Shown in pieces: positions 46,468 to 56,589 of a stretch of 64,000 bases of DNA. Position numbers and translations under genes: made by a program. Source of the DNA: Symbiodinium natans. Its lineage: Eukaryota > Sar > Dinophyceae > Suessiales > Symbiodiniaceae. The DNA lies in assembly GCA_905221605.1 (NCBI GenBank), contig CAJNDS010000546.1:132501-196500 (forward strand), read 5' to 3'. The notes under the pieces are model-generated. The model was not told the origin of the DNA. It made no database searches and worked only from the letters and a program-made list of their open reading frames with translations. How positions within the stretch are numbered: the first letter of the stretch is position 1; each line of letters opens with the position of its first letter.

Positions 46468-46584
46468 TAGGGTTTAGGGTTTAGGGTTTAGGGTTTAGGG
46501 TTTAGGGTTTAGGGTTTAGGGTTTAGGGTTTAGGGTTTAGGGTTCAGGGTTCAGGGTTCAGGGTTCAGGGTTCAGGGTTTAGGG
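46468..46584 (+). repeat. TTTAGGG then GGGTTCA tract
   Basis: Eleven TTTAGGG units followed by five GGGTTCA units. Its neighbour at 46316-46405 is inverted, with only about 60 bp between. Confidence 0.9.
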
Positions 46585-46746
46585 CCCTTAGCCACTCCCA
46601 AAGGTTTATGGTGGGTTTGTAGTGTTACAGGGTTTTGTGCTTAGGGGCTCTGGGGCTTAGGGTTTAGGGTTGTGACACCTTGCTTGGAGGTTCGTGGGAC
46701 TTATGTACTCGGCTGGCCCTTGACATGTTTTATTCTTTCACTCATT

Positions 46747-46822
46747 GGGGTTTAGGGTTTAGGGTTTAGGGTTTAGGGTTTAGGGTTTAGGGTTTAGGGT
46801 TTAGGGTTTAGGGTTTAGGGTT
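46747..46822 (+). repeat. TTTAGGG tract
   Basis: Eleven consecutive units. Confidence 0.92.
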
Positions 46823-46987
46823 TGTAAGAAGGTCGTACTCAGAAATGTGTTGTTCAGAGGGCTCTAAGGGCCATCCTAGTAACGAGAAGCCCTAAGCCTA
46901 GGTTAGATCTTGGGACGTGGTTTGTATGTTCCTTGTTTGGGTTTATTTAAGGGACCCTAGATTATGAGCATATCTTTCAGGGTGTTC

Positions 46988-47142
46988 AACTTACTGGCTC
47001 AAAATCCATGTTTTTTCATCTTTAGGGCCTCTCATAAGGTAGTTTATTCTGAAGGTTTCAGCTTTAATTCCCCTAAGCCCTAAACCCTAAACCCTAAACC
47101 CTAAACCCTAAACCCTAAACATTGGGTTTTGGGCCAGCAAGT
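46988..47142. mobile_element. Repeat family I, copy 2, containing a CCCTAAA tract
   Basis: AACTTACTGGCTCAAAATCCA at the left is mirrored by TTGGGTTTTGGGCCAGCAAGTT at the right. Between them, after AATTCCCC, a CCCTAAA tract occupies 47078-47118. Its right terminus (AAGTTAG) directly borders the exon at 47146/47158. Confidence 0.58.
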
Positions 47143-47157
47143 TAGAGGCCAACCCAG

Positions 47158-47243
47158 CTAGGTTCATGACCGGCATCCTCATCTGGCGCTTCGGCGAGTG
47201 CATGAACGACGTCACCGTGGAGGCGCGAGCTCGATGGCCGGAG
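47158..47243 (+). CDS. Membrane-protein exon, chain start
   Basis: AACCCAG precedes it (GTTAG at 47145 is an in-phase alternative) and CCGGAG|GTTTTC follows it. Entered with two bases it reads RFMTGILIWRFGECMNDVTV then EARARWPE and ends in phase 0. The next exon, 48043, starts in phase 0. Confidence 0.58.
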
Positions 47244-47631
47244 GTTTTCTGTTGCTTGCGCAAGGTTTTTGGGGTCAAGCCCTATTCCCTAATCCCTAAA
47301 CCCTAACCCCTCCCCCCCCCCCCCCCCCAAAAGATGTAAAATCATGGCCATCCTATGGCTGAAGCCCTGTGTCCTGAGCCCTATCGTACTGGAGCTTCAG
47401 AATAATAGGCAAGCATGGAATAGGCACCGTGGTGCCTCAAATATATATATATATGTACAAAGGTGTATTTGTTTGTTTTTCTTTATGCATTGAGAAAAAT
47501 CATGTATTTGTCATTCCTTGGTTTTGCATGTGTACTCAGGACCATATGACTACAGGAGTTCTCGCTTGGGTTCTTTTGTTGTTGGGTTTCTGGGGCCCCC
47601 AGCGCAGCTATCATTAAGATTTTGGTGAAGT

Positions 47632-47916
47632 ATGTGTGACGAAAGGGAGTGTAAAGGGAAGGGTCCAAGGCATCGTCTGAGATTTTGGGCTTGGGTTATA
47701 AGTTATATCACCTTGGTGTTTCATCAGCAAGGCTGTGCCCTACCCCTCAAGCTCTCCCCTATGCGTTTCTTTCCTGCAACCTCAGATCCCGAGCCTTGGT
47801 TGTTCTTCCTGGGCTTCCTAAGAAGGCAGCGAAAAGCTGCATCTGACAAAGTGCAGCCATGTTCCGATGATCCGAGCAAATATAGCAGACGTATCCAACC
47901 GACCGAAAACCCATAA
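47632..47916 (+). CDS. Open frame over repeat family J
   Basis: 94 codons from ATG. The part from 47760 is the dispersed repeat also at 34660 and 36640, so the frame is probably fortuitous or a relic. Confidence 0.2.
   Translation: MCDERECKGKGPRHRLRFWAWVISYITLVFHQQGCALPLKLSPMRFFPATSDPEPWLFFLGFLRRQRKAASDKVQPCSDDPSKYSRRIQPTENP
47760..47870. repeat. Repeat family J, copy 3
   Basis: CTGCAACCTCAGATCCCGAGCC, CTGGGCTTCCTAAGAAGGCAGC and GTGCAGCCATG match the other two copies. Confidence 0.5.
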
Positions 47917-48042
47917 GCACTGTACCCTAAAGACACTATACCCTAAACCCGACATAAACCCTAAACCCTACACAAACCCTAAACCCTAAAACCCTACATA
48001 AACCCTAAACCTTATACCCTCTACCTTAAATCCTATACCCAG

Positions 48043-48099
48043 GCCATCGCTCCCGAGATGGTGCCAACGTCGCAGTATCCCATGGCCAGCGCCGTGAAG
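48043..48099 (+). CDS. Membrane-protein exon, second in chain
   Basis: CTATACCCAG precedes it and GTGAAG|GCGGTC (GC donor) follows it. 19 codons in phase 0 read AIAPEMVPTSQYPMASAVK. It fits in frame between 47158-47243 and 48463-48514. The intron after it begins with a TTTAGGG tract (48116-48165) and ends with a CCCTAAA tract. Confidence 0.58.
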
Positions 48100-48335
48100 G
48101 CGGTCGCTGCGAGTTAGGGTTTAGGGTTTAGGGTTCAGGGTTTAGGGTTTAGGGTTTAGGGTTTGCGAAAAGACGGGTGCCAAACCAGCCCTACCACCCG
48201 AAGTCTCCTAAACCCTATGAATACACAACAGCCAGTACCTCGTACCTCAGCCTCCCCTCCCCTCCTTCCTTCCTGAACTGCGCATTGTCAAGGGCCTATT
48301 CCCCCCCTTCCCCCCAAAGCCCCCCAAGCTCACAC

Positions 48336-48435
48336 CCTAAACCTGAGCCCTAAACCCTAAACCCTAAACCCTAAACCCTAAACCCTAAACCCTAAACCCT
48401 AAACCCTAAACCCTAAACCCTAAACCCTAAACCCT
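48336..48435 (-). repeat. CCCTAAA tract at an intron end
   Basis: Thirteen units, ending 27 bp before the next exon. It pairs in inverse orientation with the TTTAGGG tract at the start of the same intron. Confidence 0.92.
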
Positions 48436-48462
48436 TAGCTGAACCCTTTGCCTCTTGGGCAG

Positions 48463-48514
48463 GGCGCCCTCTTCCTCCTCGGCGGTGTCATAGGCTGGCT
48501 GCTCAAGTTCCGGG
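48463..48514 (+). CDS. Membrane-protein exon, third in chain
   Basis: TCTTGGGCAG precedes it and CCGGG|GCTTTT (GC donor) follows it. It reads GALFLLGGVIGWLLKFR, an unmistakable transmembrane helix with a basic end. It ends in phase 1, and the next exon at 49862 supplies the two missing bases. Confidence 0.6.
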
Positions 48515-49039
48515 GCTTTTCGGGATCCTATCCCTAAACCCTAAACTCTAAACCCTAAACCCTAAACTATGCAACCTGAACCTACAGTTCAGGCTCAGAC
48601 TCGCCTATACAGGCCTATCTTTCAGAACCCTTTTGAAACTCCTTTCTTTTTGTAGGTTTAGGGTTTAGGGTTTAGGGTTTAAGGGTTAAGGGTTAAGGGT
48701 TTAGGGTTTCGGGTTTACGGTTTCGGGTTTAGGGTTTAGGGTTTAGGGTTTTGGTTGCCTAAGAATCCTATACGGGGGCTTGGCAGTAGGTGACCTACAA
48801 TGAAGAAGGCTTTTGGGTTTAGGGTTTAGGGTTTCGGGTTTGCTCTTGTGGTGCTCGGTGGGGTGGGGTGGTGTAGGGTTATCATGGAGTCTCGAGGAGT
48901 CCAGCGCCCACTGGGTTGAGGGGTTTAGCCTAAACCCCAAACCCTAAACCCTAAACCCTAAACCCTAAACCCTAAACCCTAAACCCTAAACCCTATTAAA
49001 AAAAACACCCTAAACCCTAAACCCCCAAGCCCTGAACCC

Positions 49040-49105
49040 CAAGCCGGGGCTCAGCTGCCGCTGTTTGTGCTCCTTCAGCTTGGATGCACGGACCTTTGAG
49101 TTGCC
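49040..49105 (+). CDS. Possible micro-exon
   Basis: Between CCCTAAA and TTTAGGG tracts. One frame reads LPLFVLLQLGCTDL, another LDARTFELPG after CTCCTTCAG. It cannot be placed in the chain. Confidence 0.25.
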
Positions 49106-49861
49106 AGGGCTTAGGGTTTAGGGTTTAGGGTTTAGGGTTTAAGATTTAGGCTCAGGAATTAGGCATAGTCCTAGGTAGGGCTTAAGCTTCGTAGCTCTTA
49201 GTAGGGAAGGTGCCGTATATTGACCCTGCTATCCCCTTTAGGGATAGTGTGAGGCACGTACCCAATTCCCAAATTCTGATTTTAAGCACTCGTTCTCGCC
49301 ACCCGAGAGCCTAAACGCCCACAAGTGCCCGGCTTGCATCCTTGAATGAGCAACTTAGAGTGCTTCAAGCAAGCGATTCTTAAATACATAAGCAGAATAA
49401 GACAGAACTTCAGTTCCATTTTGTCTGTTGGTTTCTACAGCTGAGGAAATGGTCGATAGGGATTGTTGAGGGCACTCGTGTCTAGTGACATTCTTGTGAC
49501 CCCTAAACCCTTAAACCCTAAACCCTTGCCCTAAACCCTAAACCCTTAACTCTTAACCCTTAAACCCTAAACCCTAAACCCTAACCTCTTGTAAACCCAA
49601 GGCCTAGTGGGGTAGTATAGGATCTCAGAGTAACTTATCCGTTCTACTCCATCATACCTACACTAACCAACCCAGCGCGGTTTAGGGTCTAGGGTTTAGG
49701 TTGAGGGTTTAGGGTCATAGCCATATTGGGGCACGTAAAGGGCCTATCAGTGGGCAAAAAGTGCAGTTTTCACTAGGTGCCAAGCCCTATACCCTAAACC
49801 CTAAACCCCAAACCCCAAACCCTAAACCCTATGAAACTCCACGTCGGGTGGTGCCTTGAAG

Positions 49862-49892
49862 GCTATGTCATGCTGATGTTTGCCACGGACCT
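49862..49892 (+). CDS. Membrane-protein exon, fourth in chain
   Basis: GCCTTGAAG precedes it and GACCT|GTATCC follows it. Entered with two bases it reads YVMLMFATD and ends in phase 2. Joining to 50958 completes a Leu codon. It could instead be part of a longer frame from an ATG at 49831. Confidence 0.45.
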
Positions 49893-50499
49893 GTATCCTG
49901 GATGGAGTATTGGATTTCGGGCTTAGGGCTTTTGGGGTGTAGGGTTGAGGGCTTTAGTGTTCAAGGGTGTGGTGGCTGAAGTTTAGGGGTGTCAGCGGTA
50001 TTCAGTTGTCAGGGCTACAGAGCTTCAGGTTTTAGGGCTTGACGGTTTAGGGGTTTCAGGTTTTAGAGCTTGGGGGGTTTCGAGCTGTAGGTTTTAATGG
50101 CGCACGTTCAGCGCATCAACGTAATTCGTGACTGGATACGACCATTTGGAGGTCCTTGAAGTTCTAGAGACACGATGTTTATGCATACGAGCATCTCCCA
50201 AAAGGTGACCATGATCAACATTTTGCAAGTTAAAATTTCCCAAAAGGTGAACGTGATCAACAATCCCCAGTTGGAGAGTACCCTAAACCCTAAACCCTAA
50301 ACCCTAAACCGGCTGCTATTCTGCCATGGCTTGGGGGGCCGAAGATGTTCTGTTGTTACATGGACCCTTAAGAAAACTGAGGGAATGCCCGTATTCTGGC
50401 TCTACCCTCCTTGCCACCTGTACCTTTCAGCTTCCTGGTGGGGGCAACGGGGGTCAGGGTTTAGGGTTTCGGGTTTAGGTTTTAGGGTTTCGGGTTCAG

Positions 50500-50630
50500 A
50501 GCGCGCCATCCACCAGCCCAACCAACTCGGAAGCAGCACCCTGCATCCCACCGTGGCTGGTGCTGTCTCTGTGACGACCGAGATTCTCAGCCTCTGTGTT
50601 TTGCGTCCTTGCTGGGCTTCTACATCTCCT
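50500..50630 (+). CDS. Possible exon
   Basis: The frame includes HPTVAGAVSVTTEILSLCVL and RPCW. The first part follows TTTAGGG/TTTCGGG repeats. No clear borders. Confidence 0.25.
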
Positions 50631-50957
50631 AGGTAGGATAAGGGGGACCCTTAAAAGGGAACCCTTCTACACCCTCTTCTGGCTCTCTTAAGGAGGGACC
50701 TTATTGAGAGGGTCTATATCCCCAAGAGTCCCCTAAATCCTATCCCCCAACATCATGAGGCAGATGAAAGGTTGCTTTTGTTAGGTGGAAGATGTGGTGC
50801 GGCTGTGGTGTTGCGATGAGTCAACCATCCTGAGCTCCCATCCAAAAGCCCCAAACCCTAGCCCCAAGCCCCAAACCCCACATCCCAAACCAATGTCAAC
50901 CCTAAGCCCTAAACCCTAAGCCCAAACCCTAAATCTAAGCAACAACACCCCAATCAG

Positions 50958-51040
50958 GCACTACAGCTGGCTCTACTCAGCATATCTCATCGGCATGCTC
51001 GTGTGCTCCCTACCAGCGCTGCTGCTGGATGGCATTTCAG
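50958..51040 (+). CDS. Membrane-protein exon, fifth in chain
   Basis: CCCAATCAG precedes it. Entered with one base it reads HYSWLYSAYLIGMLVCSLPA then LLLDGIS, a long transmembrane helix. It joins 49862-49892 in phase. The frame stays open to TGA at about 51067. The 3' end is uncertain, and a family A element starts shortly after. Confidence 0.58.
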
Positions 51041-51081
51041 GGCATTTGAATCGGCGAGGCTGTTGATTGTTGCTACCCTGA

Positions 51082-51180
51082 GGGACCATGTACCTCATGA
51101 TTATATACTTGGGCCCCAAATTCCCTATATAGCAAGTACTTTAAGGCCTAAGTATTCCCTATTTAGGTACATGGACCCTA
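51082..51180. mobile_element. MITE family A, intact copy
   Basis: AGGGACCATGTACCTCAT and AGGTACATGGACCCT are inverted ends. CCCTAAA repeats begin in the right terminal CCCT itself. The frame 51003-51188 runs into it. Confidence 0.7.
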
Positions 51181-51297
51181 AACCCTAAACCCTAAACCCT
51201 AAACCCTAAACCCTAAACCCTAAACCTAAACCCTAGGCTGTAAACCGTCAGCCCTACGTCCTCAACTCTCCAGCTTGGCTTTGGGAGGTCGTTGGCA

Positions 51298-51390
51298 TTA
51301 CCCTCCAGGGTTTAGGGTTTAGGGTTTAGGGTTTAGGGTTTAGGGTTTAGGGTTTAGGGTTTAGGGTTTAGGGTTTAGGGTTTAGGGTTT
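51298..51390 (+). repeat. TTTAGGG tract
   Basis: Thirteen units. The open frames that follow (51368-51835 minus, 51574-51842 plus) are T/G-rich composition effects. Confidence 0.92.
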
Positions 51391-52074
51391 GGGGTTTTGT
51401 TGTTTGAAGCGATTGCGGCTTTAACGGCTTTTTCTCGGTGTATTTCGGTTTGTGTCGTTTGTTGTGTGCTTTCCTGTTTTGTTTGGCGGGGGAGGGGTTC
51501 AAGGTAGTTTGTTGGCGTTTAAGCTTTTTGGCTTGTTCAGTTTTGGTTTGTTTCGGGGTTTCAGAGTTTGTAGTTGGGTTCCAACCTTTTGGTTTTCGGT
51601 GCTTGGCGTGACTTAGGGTTGTATTGTTTAGATTTGTTTTTTGGGCTTCAGGTTCTTTTTGGTTGGGTATATTTGTTGGTCGTTTCGGGGTGCCAGGGTG
51701 TTTTGTTTCGGTGCTTTTTTTGCTGTTTCTCAGGCTTCGTGTGGGGCGGCTTAGGATTTTGGACTTTAAAAAGCATTGGGGGGTTGAGTTCCAGGTCCAG
51801 GACACCAGCTCCCTGCCACCAAGCCTAACGCTCAAACCTTAGTCCCCTAACCCTAAACCCTGAACCCTACTCCCGGAAAACCCCCTACTTTAAGGAGCAT
51901 GCAATGGAATCACGCTACGGTCCCTCTCGGCATTTGAAAATATCCTCGGGGCCCTAAACTAAACCCTGAACCCTAAACCACAAACCCTGCACCCCAAACC
52001 CTACACCCTAAACCCTGAACCCTGAACCCTGAATTCTAAACCCTAAACCCTAAACCCTACACCCTAACCCACAG

Positions 52075-52195
52075 GGCGCTGATGTCAGGGCTTTCGGGTG
52101 TGGGACGCCTGCCAGCCGAGGTTGTTGCTGAGGGAAGACGGGGCGCCTGTGCGGCAGAGTTGTCAGATGAGGCCCATGGCCCTCAACCCTTATAG
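52075..52195 (+). CDS. Possible exon
   Basis: ACCCACAG precedes it. One frame reads ALMSGLSGVGRLPAEVVAEG to a stop; a second open frame reads FRVWDACQPRLLLREDGAPV. Cannot decide between them. Confidence 0.3.
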
Positions 52196-52605
52196 GCCCT
52201 ATAGGGTTTATAGGGTTTAGGGTTAGGGTTTGGGTTTGGGTTTAGGGTTTAGGATTTAGGGTCTAAACCTTAGAGCTGTGTTTAAAGTTGAGGGTCACCT
52301 CTAGACCTTGAATCCTACGCCCTAAGCCCTAGACCCTGAATCCTACGCCCTAAGCCCTACACCCGAACCCTTAACCGATAGCAGCCTGCAAGAAAGCAAT
52401 CTCCATCGACCTAAACCCTACACCCTAAACCCTAAACCCTACAGCAGCCTTGAAACCATTCCCAGCCTGCTCCCAAACCCTAAACCCCAAACCCTATACT
52501 AAACCCTAAACCCTCAACCCTAAGCCCTAAACCCTAAACCCCAAACCCCAAACCCTAAACCCTAAACCCTAAACCCTGGCAGTCTTGGGCTCATATTGCG
52601 TGCAG

Positions 52606-52660
52606 GCGTCTGCAGCAGAAGCAGGCCTTTGACTACTTGACACATGCGCCGCCAGACTGA
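52606..52660 (+). CDS. Terminal exon
   Basis: TTGCGTGCAG precedes it. Entered with one base it reads RLQQKQAFDYLTHAPPD and stops at TGA. CCCTAAA lies upstream and TTTAGGG variants downstream. Needs a preceding exon ending in phase 2; 50958 could supply it with an appropriate donor. Confidence 0.48.
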
Positions 52661-52908
52661 AAGGGTTAGGGCTTAGGGTTTAGTCTGGGGTTTAGGGTTC
52701 AGGGTTTAGGGTTTAGGTTTTCAGGGTTTAGGGTTTAGGGGTTTAGGGTTCCTTAGGCGGTTTTTTTACAGTCCAAAACCCTTATTTAGGAAGGCCGTTA
52801 GAGCCTTAGGGTAAAGCTCGGGGGCTTTGAGGTTGAGGGTTTAGGGTTCAGGGTTGAATGGGGTGAACCATTTTTGTGTCTTGAGGTTTGCAAGTTGAGG
52901 GTGTAGCA

Positions 52909-53030
52909 TGAGGATCGGGACGCTTCGTCGCCAGAATCACCGTGTGTGGGGTTAGAAGTACTTCCCAGCAGAGTGGCCTTGCTTCTTACTTGTAACCCCA
53001 CCTGCTAAGTCCTCTGATCCTTTAAGTAGG
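52909..53030. mobile_element. MITE family D, variant copy
   Basis: AGGATCGGGACGCTTCG...GGGGTTAGAAGTAC at the left and GTAACCCCACC...CTCTGATCCTTTAAGTAGGG at the right are the same terminal modules as at 41643. Confidence 0.55.
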
Positions 53031-53405
53031 GTTTGGGGTTGAGGGTTGTGGCCTTCTGGCGGTCGGGTTGGTTGAGGGCTGAGGGTTGAGGGTTTGCTTT
53101 GGGATCCAGAGTTCACGGTTGCCCGGGGCTATGGTTTCCGCGTGTAGAGTTCAGGGTTTTTCTTTCTTCGGGGTTTTAATTTTGGGCTTTGGGTTTCTAC
53201 AGGGGTTTCGTGGTTTGCAGATTTTAAATTTAGAGGTTGAGGGCACTCACATGGCACGTCATCGGATCATGTTGCAAAGTCTGATGCCGGTCATCTCCCA
53301 GGCCCCAGAGAGGCCTAGCAGTTTAAGATTCTAGGTTGTAGGGTTGAGGGGTTAGGTTTGTTTAGGGTTGAGGGATTAGGGTTAGATGCTGTGGCCTTGC
53401 ACTTC

Positions 53406-53492
53406 CTTACCCTAAGGGTCCACGCACCTCATTACTATATACTTGGGCCCCAAAGTCCCTATACACGAGTTGGCTTGAGGCCCAAGTACTCT
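53406..53492. mobile_element. MITE family A, truncated copy
   Basis: Begins CCTAAGGGTCCACGCACCTCATT and loses its right terminus, going directly into CCCTAAA repeats. Confidence 0.6.
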
Positions 53493-53570
53493 GAATCGCC
53501 CCAAACCCTAAGCCCTAAGCCCTAAACCGTAAACCCTAAACACTAAACCCTAAACCGCCGTCGCCTTCAG

Positions 53571-53640
53571 GTACCTCGCACCTGCCCGGCTCCCCGGTGG
53601 CTTCCCACTGGCCTGCCTCAGTGCTGCTCGCCTGGCAGCG
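53571..53640 (+). CDS. Exon with good borders
   Basis: GTCGCCTTCAG precedes it and CAGCG|GTTTCG follows it. Entered with one base it reads YLAPARLPGGFPLACLSAAR then LAA and ends in phase 0. It has flanking CCCTAAA and TTTAGGG-type tracts. Ala/Leu-rich, perhaps helical. Confidence 0.5.
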
Positions 53641-53973
53641 GTTTCGGGTTTAGGGTTTAGGGTTTGGGGTTTGGGGTTGGTTTCGGGTTTAGGGTTTGGG
53701 GTTTAGGGTTTGGGGTTTAGGGTTGAGGGTTTCGGGTTTGGGGTTTGGGGTTTAGTGTTCAGGGCTTTGGGGCCTTAATTGGGGTTTAGTTGGGGTGTCG
53801 GGTGTGTTATGGCCTGCTAATCACCGCGTTGAAACAACTTGGGGTGGAAGACCAACCATACACCCCATACTCTAAGCCCTGACCCTAAACCCTAAAACCC
53901 TGAACCCTAAACCCTACACCTACACACTCAACCCTAAGTCTAAACCCTAAACCCTAGTTCAATGGATCCACAG

Positions 53974-54043
53974 TTCTGACTCTGGGTGGATGCGTGTCGC
54001 GAGCATGTTGGCTGGGACTATCGCCGGCGCATCGCCTGCAAGG
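53974..54043 (+). CDS. Exon-like frame, hydrophobic
   Basis: GATCCACAG precedes it and AAGG|GTAGCC follows it. It reads SDSGWMRVASMLAGTIAGAS. A second frame is open too. Confidence 0.4.
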
Positions 54044-54173
54044 GTAGCCGGGTAGCCCGGCATGTGCAGCTACACACACCCTAAACCCCCAACGAACTTT
54101 ACGACCCTAAACCCTAAACCCTAAACCCTGAACTGGAAACCCTAAACCCGAGAAAGCCCTGAGCTCGGCCGGA

Positions 54174-54229
54174 GGTCTTTGTGTTCGCCCTGGGCACCTC
54201 GCCGATGTACTTTCTGCTGCTGATGCTCG
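54174..54229 (+). CDS. Transmembrane exon
   Basis: AGCCCTGAG precedes it and GCTCG|GTAAAA follows it. Entered with two bases it reads RPEVFVFALGTSPMYFLLLM then L, a membrane helix. CCCTAAA upstream, TTTAGGG from 54259. Ends in phase 1, which would read the next exon (55301) as DGAFGGPAEDGARCRW. Confidence 0.52.
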
Positions 54230-54258
54230 GTAAAACCTTGGAACACTTTGCACTACTT

Positions 54259-54375
54259 GGGGTTTAGGGTTTAGGGTTAGGGTTTAGGGTTTAGGGTTTA
54301 GGGTTTAGGGTTTAGGGTTTAGGGTTTTAGGGTTTAGGGTTTAGGGTTTAGGGTTTAGGGTTTAGGGTTTAGGGC
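54259..54375 (+). repeat. TTTAGGG tract
   Basis: About 16 units, 30 bp after a GTAAAA donor. Confidence 0.92.
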
Positions 54376-54449
54376 GTTTGCTTTTTTCTTATAGTTTTGT
54401 GGTTCTGGATGCCCTTACGTACCCAACCCCAAAACGGGTGCCCTTACAA

Positions 54450-54570
54450 TAATATGGGTGGTTTTCACAATTATGATCCCTTTCGGGGGTCCTTTTGGGG
54501 GTACCCTAAATACTAGGTGCCTTCCTATCATAGGGATCCAAGAAGGGGCTATATTTTTTGACAACCACCC
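54450..54570. mobile_element. MITE family C-like element
   Basis: ATGGGTGGTTTTCACAA and TTTGACAACCACCCA are inverted ends. The interior CCTTTCGGGGGTCCTTTTGGGGG is like family C. Confidence 0.5.
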
Positions 54571-54672
54571 ACTTGTGTTTGGGGTTCAGGGTATAGGCCT
54601 TCGGGTTTCAGGGTTGAGTTTTTGTTTGCCATATTTTGGGGATATAGCGTTTAGGCCACATATTGTAAATAG

Positions 54673-54706
54673 TGTGTGTGTGTGTGTGTATGTGTGTGTG
54701 TTTGTT
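54673..54706. repeat. GT microsatellite
   Basis: (GT)n with one interruption, followed by a G-run at 54716-54725. Confidence 0.9.
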
Positions 54707-55300
54707 CGTTTTTCTGGGGGGGGGGAGCCCTAAGATTTTGTATCCTTGGAACATCTGCATGTTGCCTTACGGGGAAGATGTGGTGTATAGGCTTTGTTGT
54801 TGGGATTTAAGCTAGGGATCGGGCACATTCTTTACGTTCCCCCGATGAGGGCCTCATAGGGTGTATCATAGGGTATAGGGTTTCGGGCTTCGGGTTTGGG
54901 AGTCAGGGCTTAGCGGGCTTAAAGGGTTTTTTTTGATCAGGGTTTTTGGTAAGCCCTGGGAACACCTTTCGAGATGTTCGCGTACGGTATGGGGCTCAAG
55001 AGGATCTTATTTGGGGACATCCTCCCTGACCTAAACCCTGGACCCTTGGCCTAAACTACCATTTGCTTTCGAACCCCCACAAGATGAACACAATAATCCC
55101 TGTATGGCCCTTGTAAGGAAGAAGCATATATTTATTTGTTTGTAGGGTTCTTTAGCAAATAGTGGTAAATTCTAACCCTAAACCCTCAACCCTAAGCCCA
55201 AAACCCTAAACCCTAACCCCTAACCCCTAAGCCCTAAGCCCCAAGCCCCAAACCCTAAACCCTAAACCCTAAACCCTAAACCCTAAACCCTAAACTAAAG

Positions 55301-55391
55301 ACGACGGTGCGTTTGGTGGGCCAGCCGAGGATGGTGCGAGATGTCGTTGGCATCAGGCAGCAGGCGGGCCAGGACGTTGGAGCTCTTGAGG
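55301..55391 (+). CDS. Exon
   Basis: AACTAAAG precedes it and GAGG|GTATAG follows it. Phase 0 reads TTVRLVGQPRMVRDVVGIRQ then QAGQDVGALE. The alternative phase needed by 54174-54229 is open as well (DGAFGGPAEDGARCRWHQ). Placed between CCCTAAA and TTTAGGG tracts like the others. Confidence 0.48.
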
Positions 55392-55544
55392 GTATAGGGT
55401 TTAGGGTTTAGGGTTTAGGGTTTAGGGTTTAGGGTTTAGGGCTGTAGGATCAAGGGTTTCGGGTTTCGGGTTCAGGGAGTTTGGGGTTTAGGGTTTTGGG
55501 TTTTGGGTTCAGGGAGTACAGTAGTTTAGGGTTTAGTGGCTTTA

Positions 55545-55592
55545 GGGAGTCTAGGGAGTTTAGGGAGTTTAGGGAGTTTAGGGAATTTAGGG
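55545..55592 (+). repeat. TTTAGGGAG 9-mer array
   Basis: About five nine-base units, another homogenised length variant of the telomere repeat. Confidence 0.85.
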
Positions 55593-55874
55593 TTTGGAGT
55601 TTGGGGTTGCGTTTGGGGTCTAAGGTGCCTTGGTTGGTTGGGACTTGGGTTTAGGGTTTAGGGTTTAGGGATTTGGGTCTCAGTGCTGCTGGTCTTGTGA
55701 TGGTTCTCTCGCCGTTTTCTTGGGTTCATTTCTGGCCTGTCCGGGTTTGCGATTTGAAGCTCTTTCAGGGGAATGCAATTTATGACGCCCTGAATCCTAA
55801 TCTCCAACCCCCAGAGCCAAATCCCACAGCCGCAAACGCCAGACTCCGAACACCAAACCCCGCAAATCCCGAAC

Positions 55875-56346
55875 ACTCTCAAACCCTAAACCCTAAACCC
55901 TAAACCCTAAACCCTAAACCCTAAACCCTGAACCCAATTCCCGAAACCCCAAACCCTTGAGCCGCAAAATGCAACACTCCCAGTCCCCAGGCCCACAAAA
56001 GGACTGCAATCCCTTAAGCCCCTAAACCCCAATATCCAAAACCCCTAACCCTAAACCCTAAACCCTAAACCCTAAACCCTAAACCCTAAACCCTAAACCC
56101 TAAACCCTTGCATAATCTTTAAACCCCCTAAACCTTAAACCCTAAGCCTTTACCCCAAACCCCAAACCCCTGAAACCCTAAACCCTAAACCCCAAAGCCC
56201 TGAAGCCCCAAACCTCCCAAAACTGCCCTAAACCCTAAACCCTAAACCCTAAACCCTAAACCCTAAACCCTAAACCCTAAACCCTAAACCCTAAACCCTA
56301 AACCCTAAACCCTAAACCCTAAACCCTAAACCCTAAACCCTAAACC
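55875..56346 (-). repeat. Three CCCTAAA tracts in close succession
   Basis: Tracts at 55880-55932, 56045-56106 and 56222-56346. The last has about 17 perfect units, one of the longest. They precede the exon at 56387. The frames 55658-55903 are not genes. Confidence 0.92.
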
Positions 56347-56386
56347 TCCCAAAGCTGCCTGAAAGCCCTGGCCCATGCTGTGACAG

Positions 56387-56447
56387 GCCATGCAGCAACG
56401 CCAGTTTAGCTCCTGGGCCGTTGTGTTTCATTCCCCATCTCACCTTA
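56387..56447 (+). CDS. Exon-like frame
   Basis: CTGTGACAG precedes it. In phase 0 it reads AMQQRQFSSWAVVFHSPSHL and leads directly into CTTAGGGTTTAGGG. No family. Confidence 0.42.
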
Positions 56448-56589
56448 GGGTTTAGGGTTTCGGGTTTAGGGTTTAGGGCCTAGGGTTTAGGGTTTAGGTT
56501 TCAGCGTTCAGCGTTTAGGGTTTAGGGTTTAGGGTTTCGGCTTTAGGCTTTAGGTTTCAGCGTTTAGGGTTTATGGTTTAGGGTTTAGG

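Noticed and set aside
51368-51842. 155-codon minus-strand Lys/Thr/Pro-rich protein and opposing frames
   Set aside because: T/G-rich sequence following a tract, no splice sites, no family, and open on both strands because of skewed composition.
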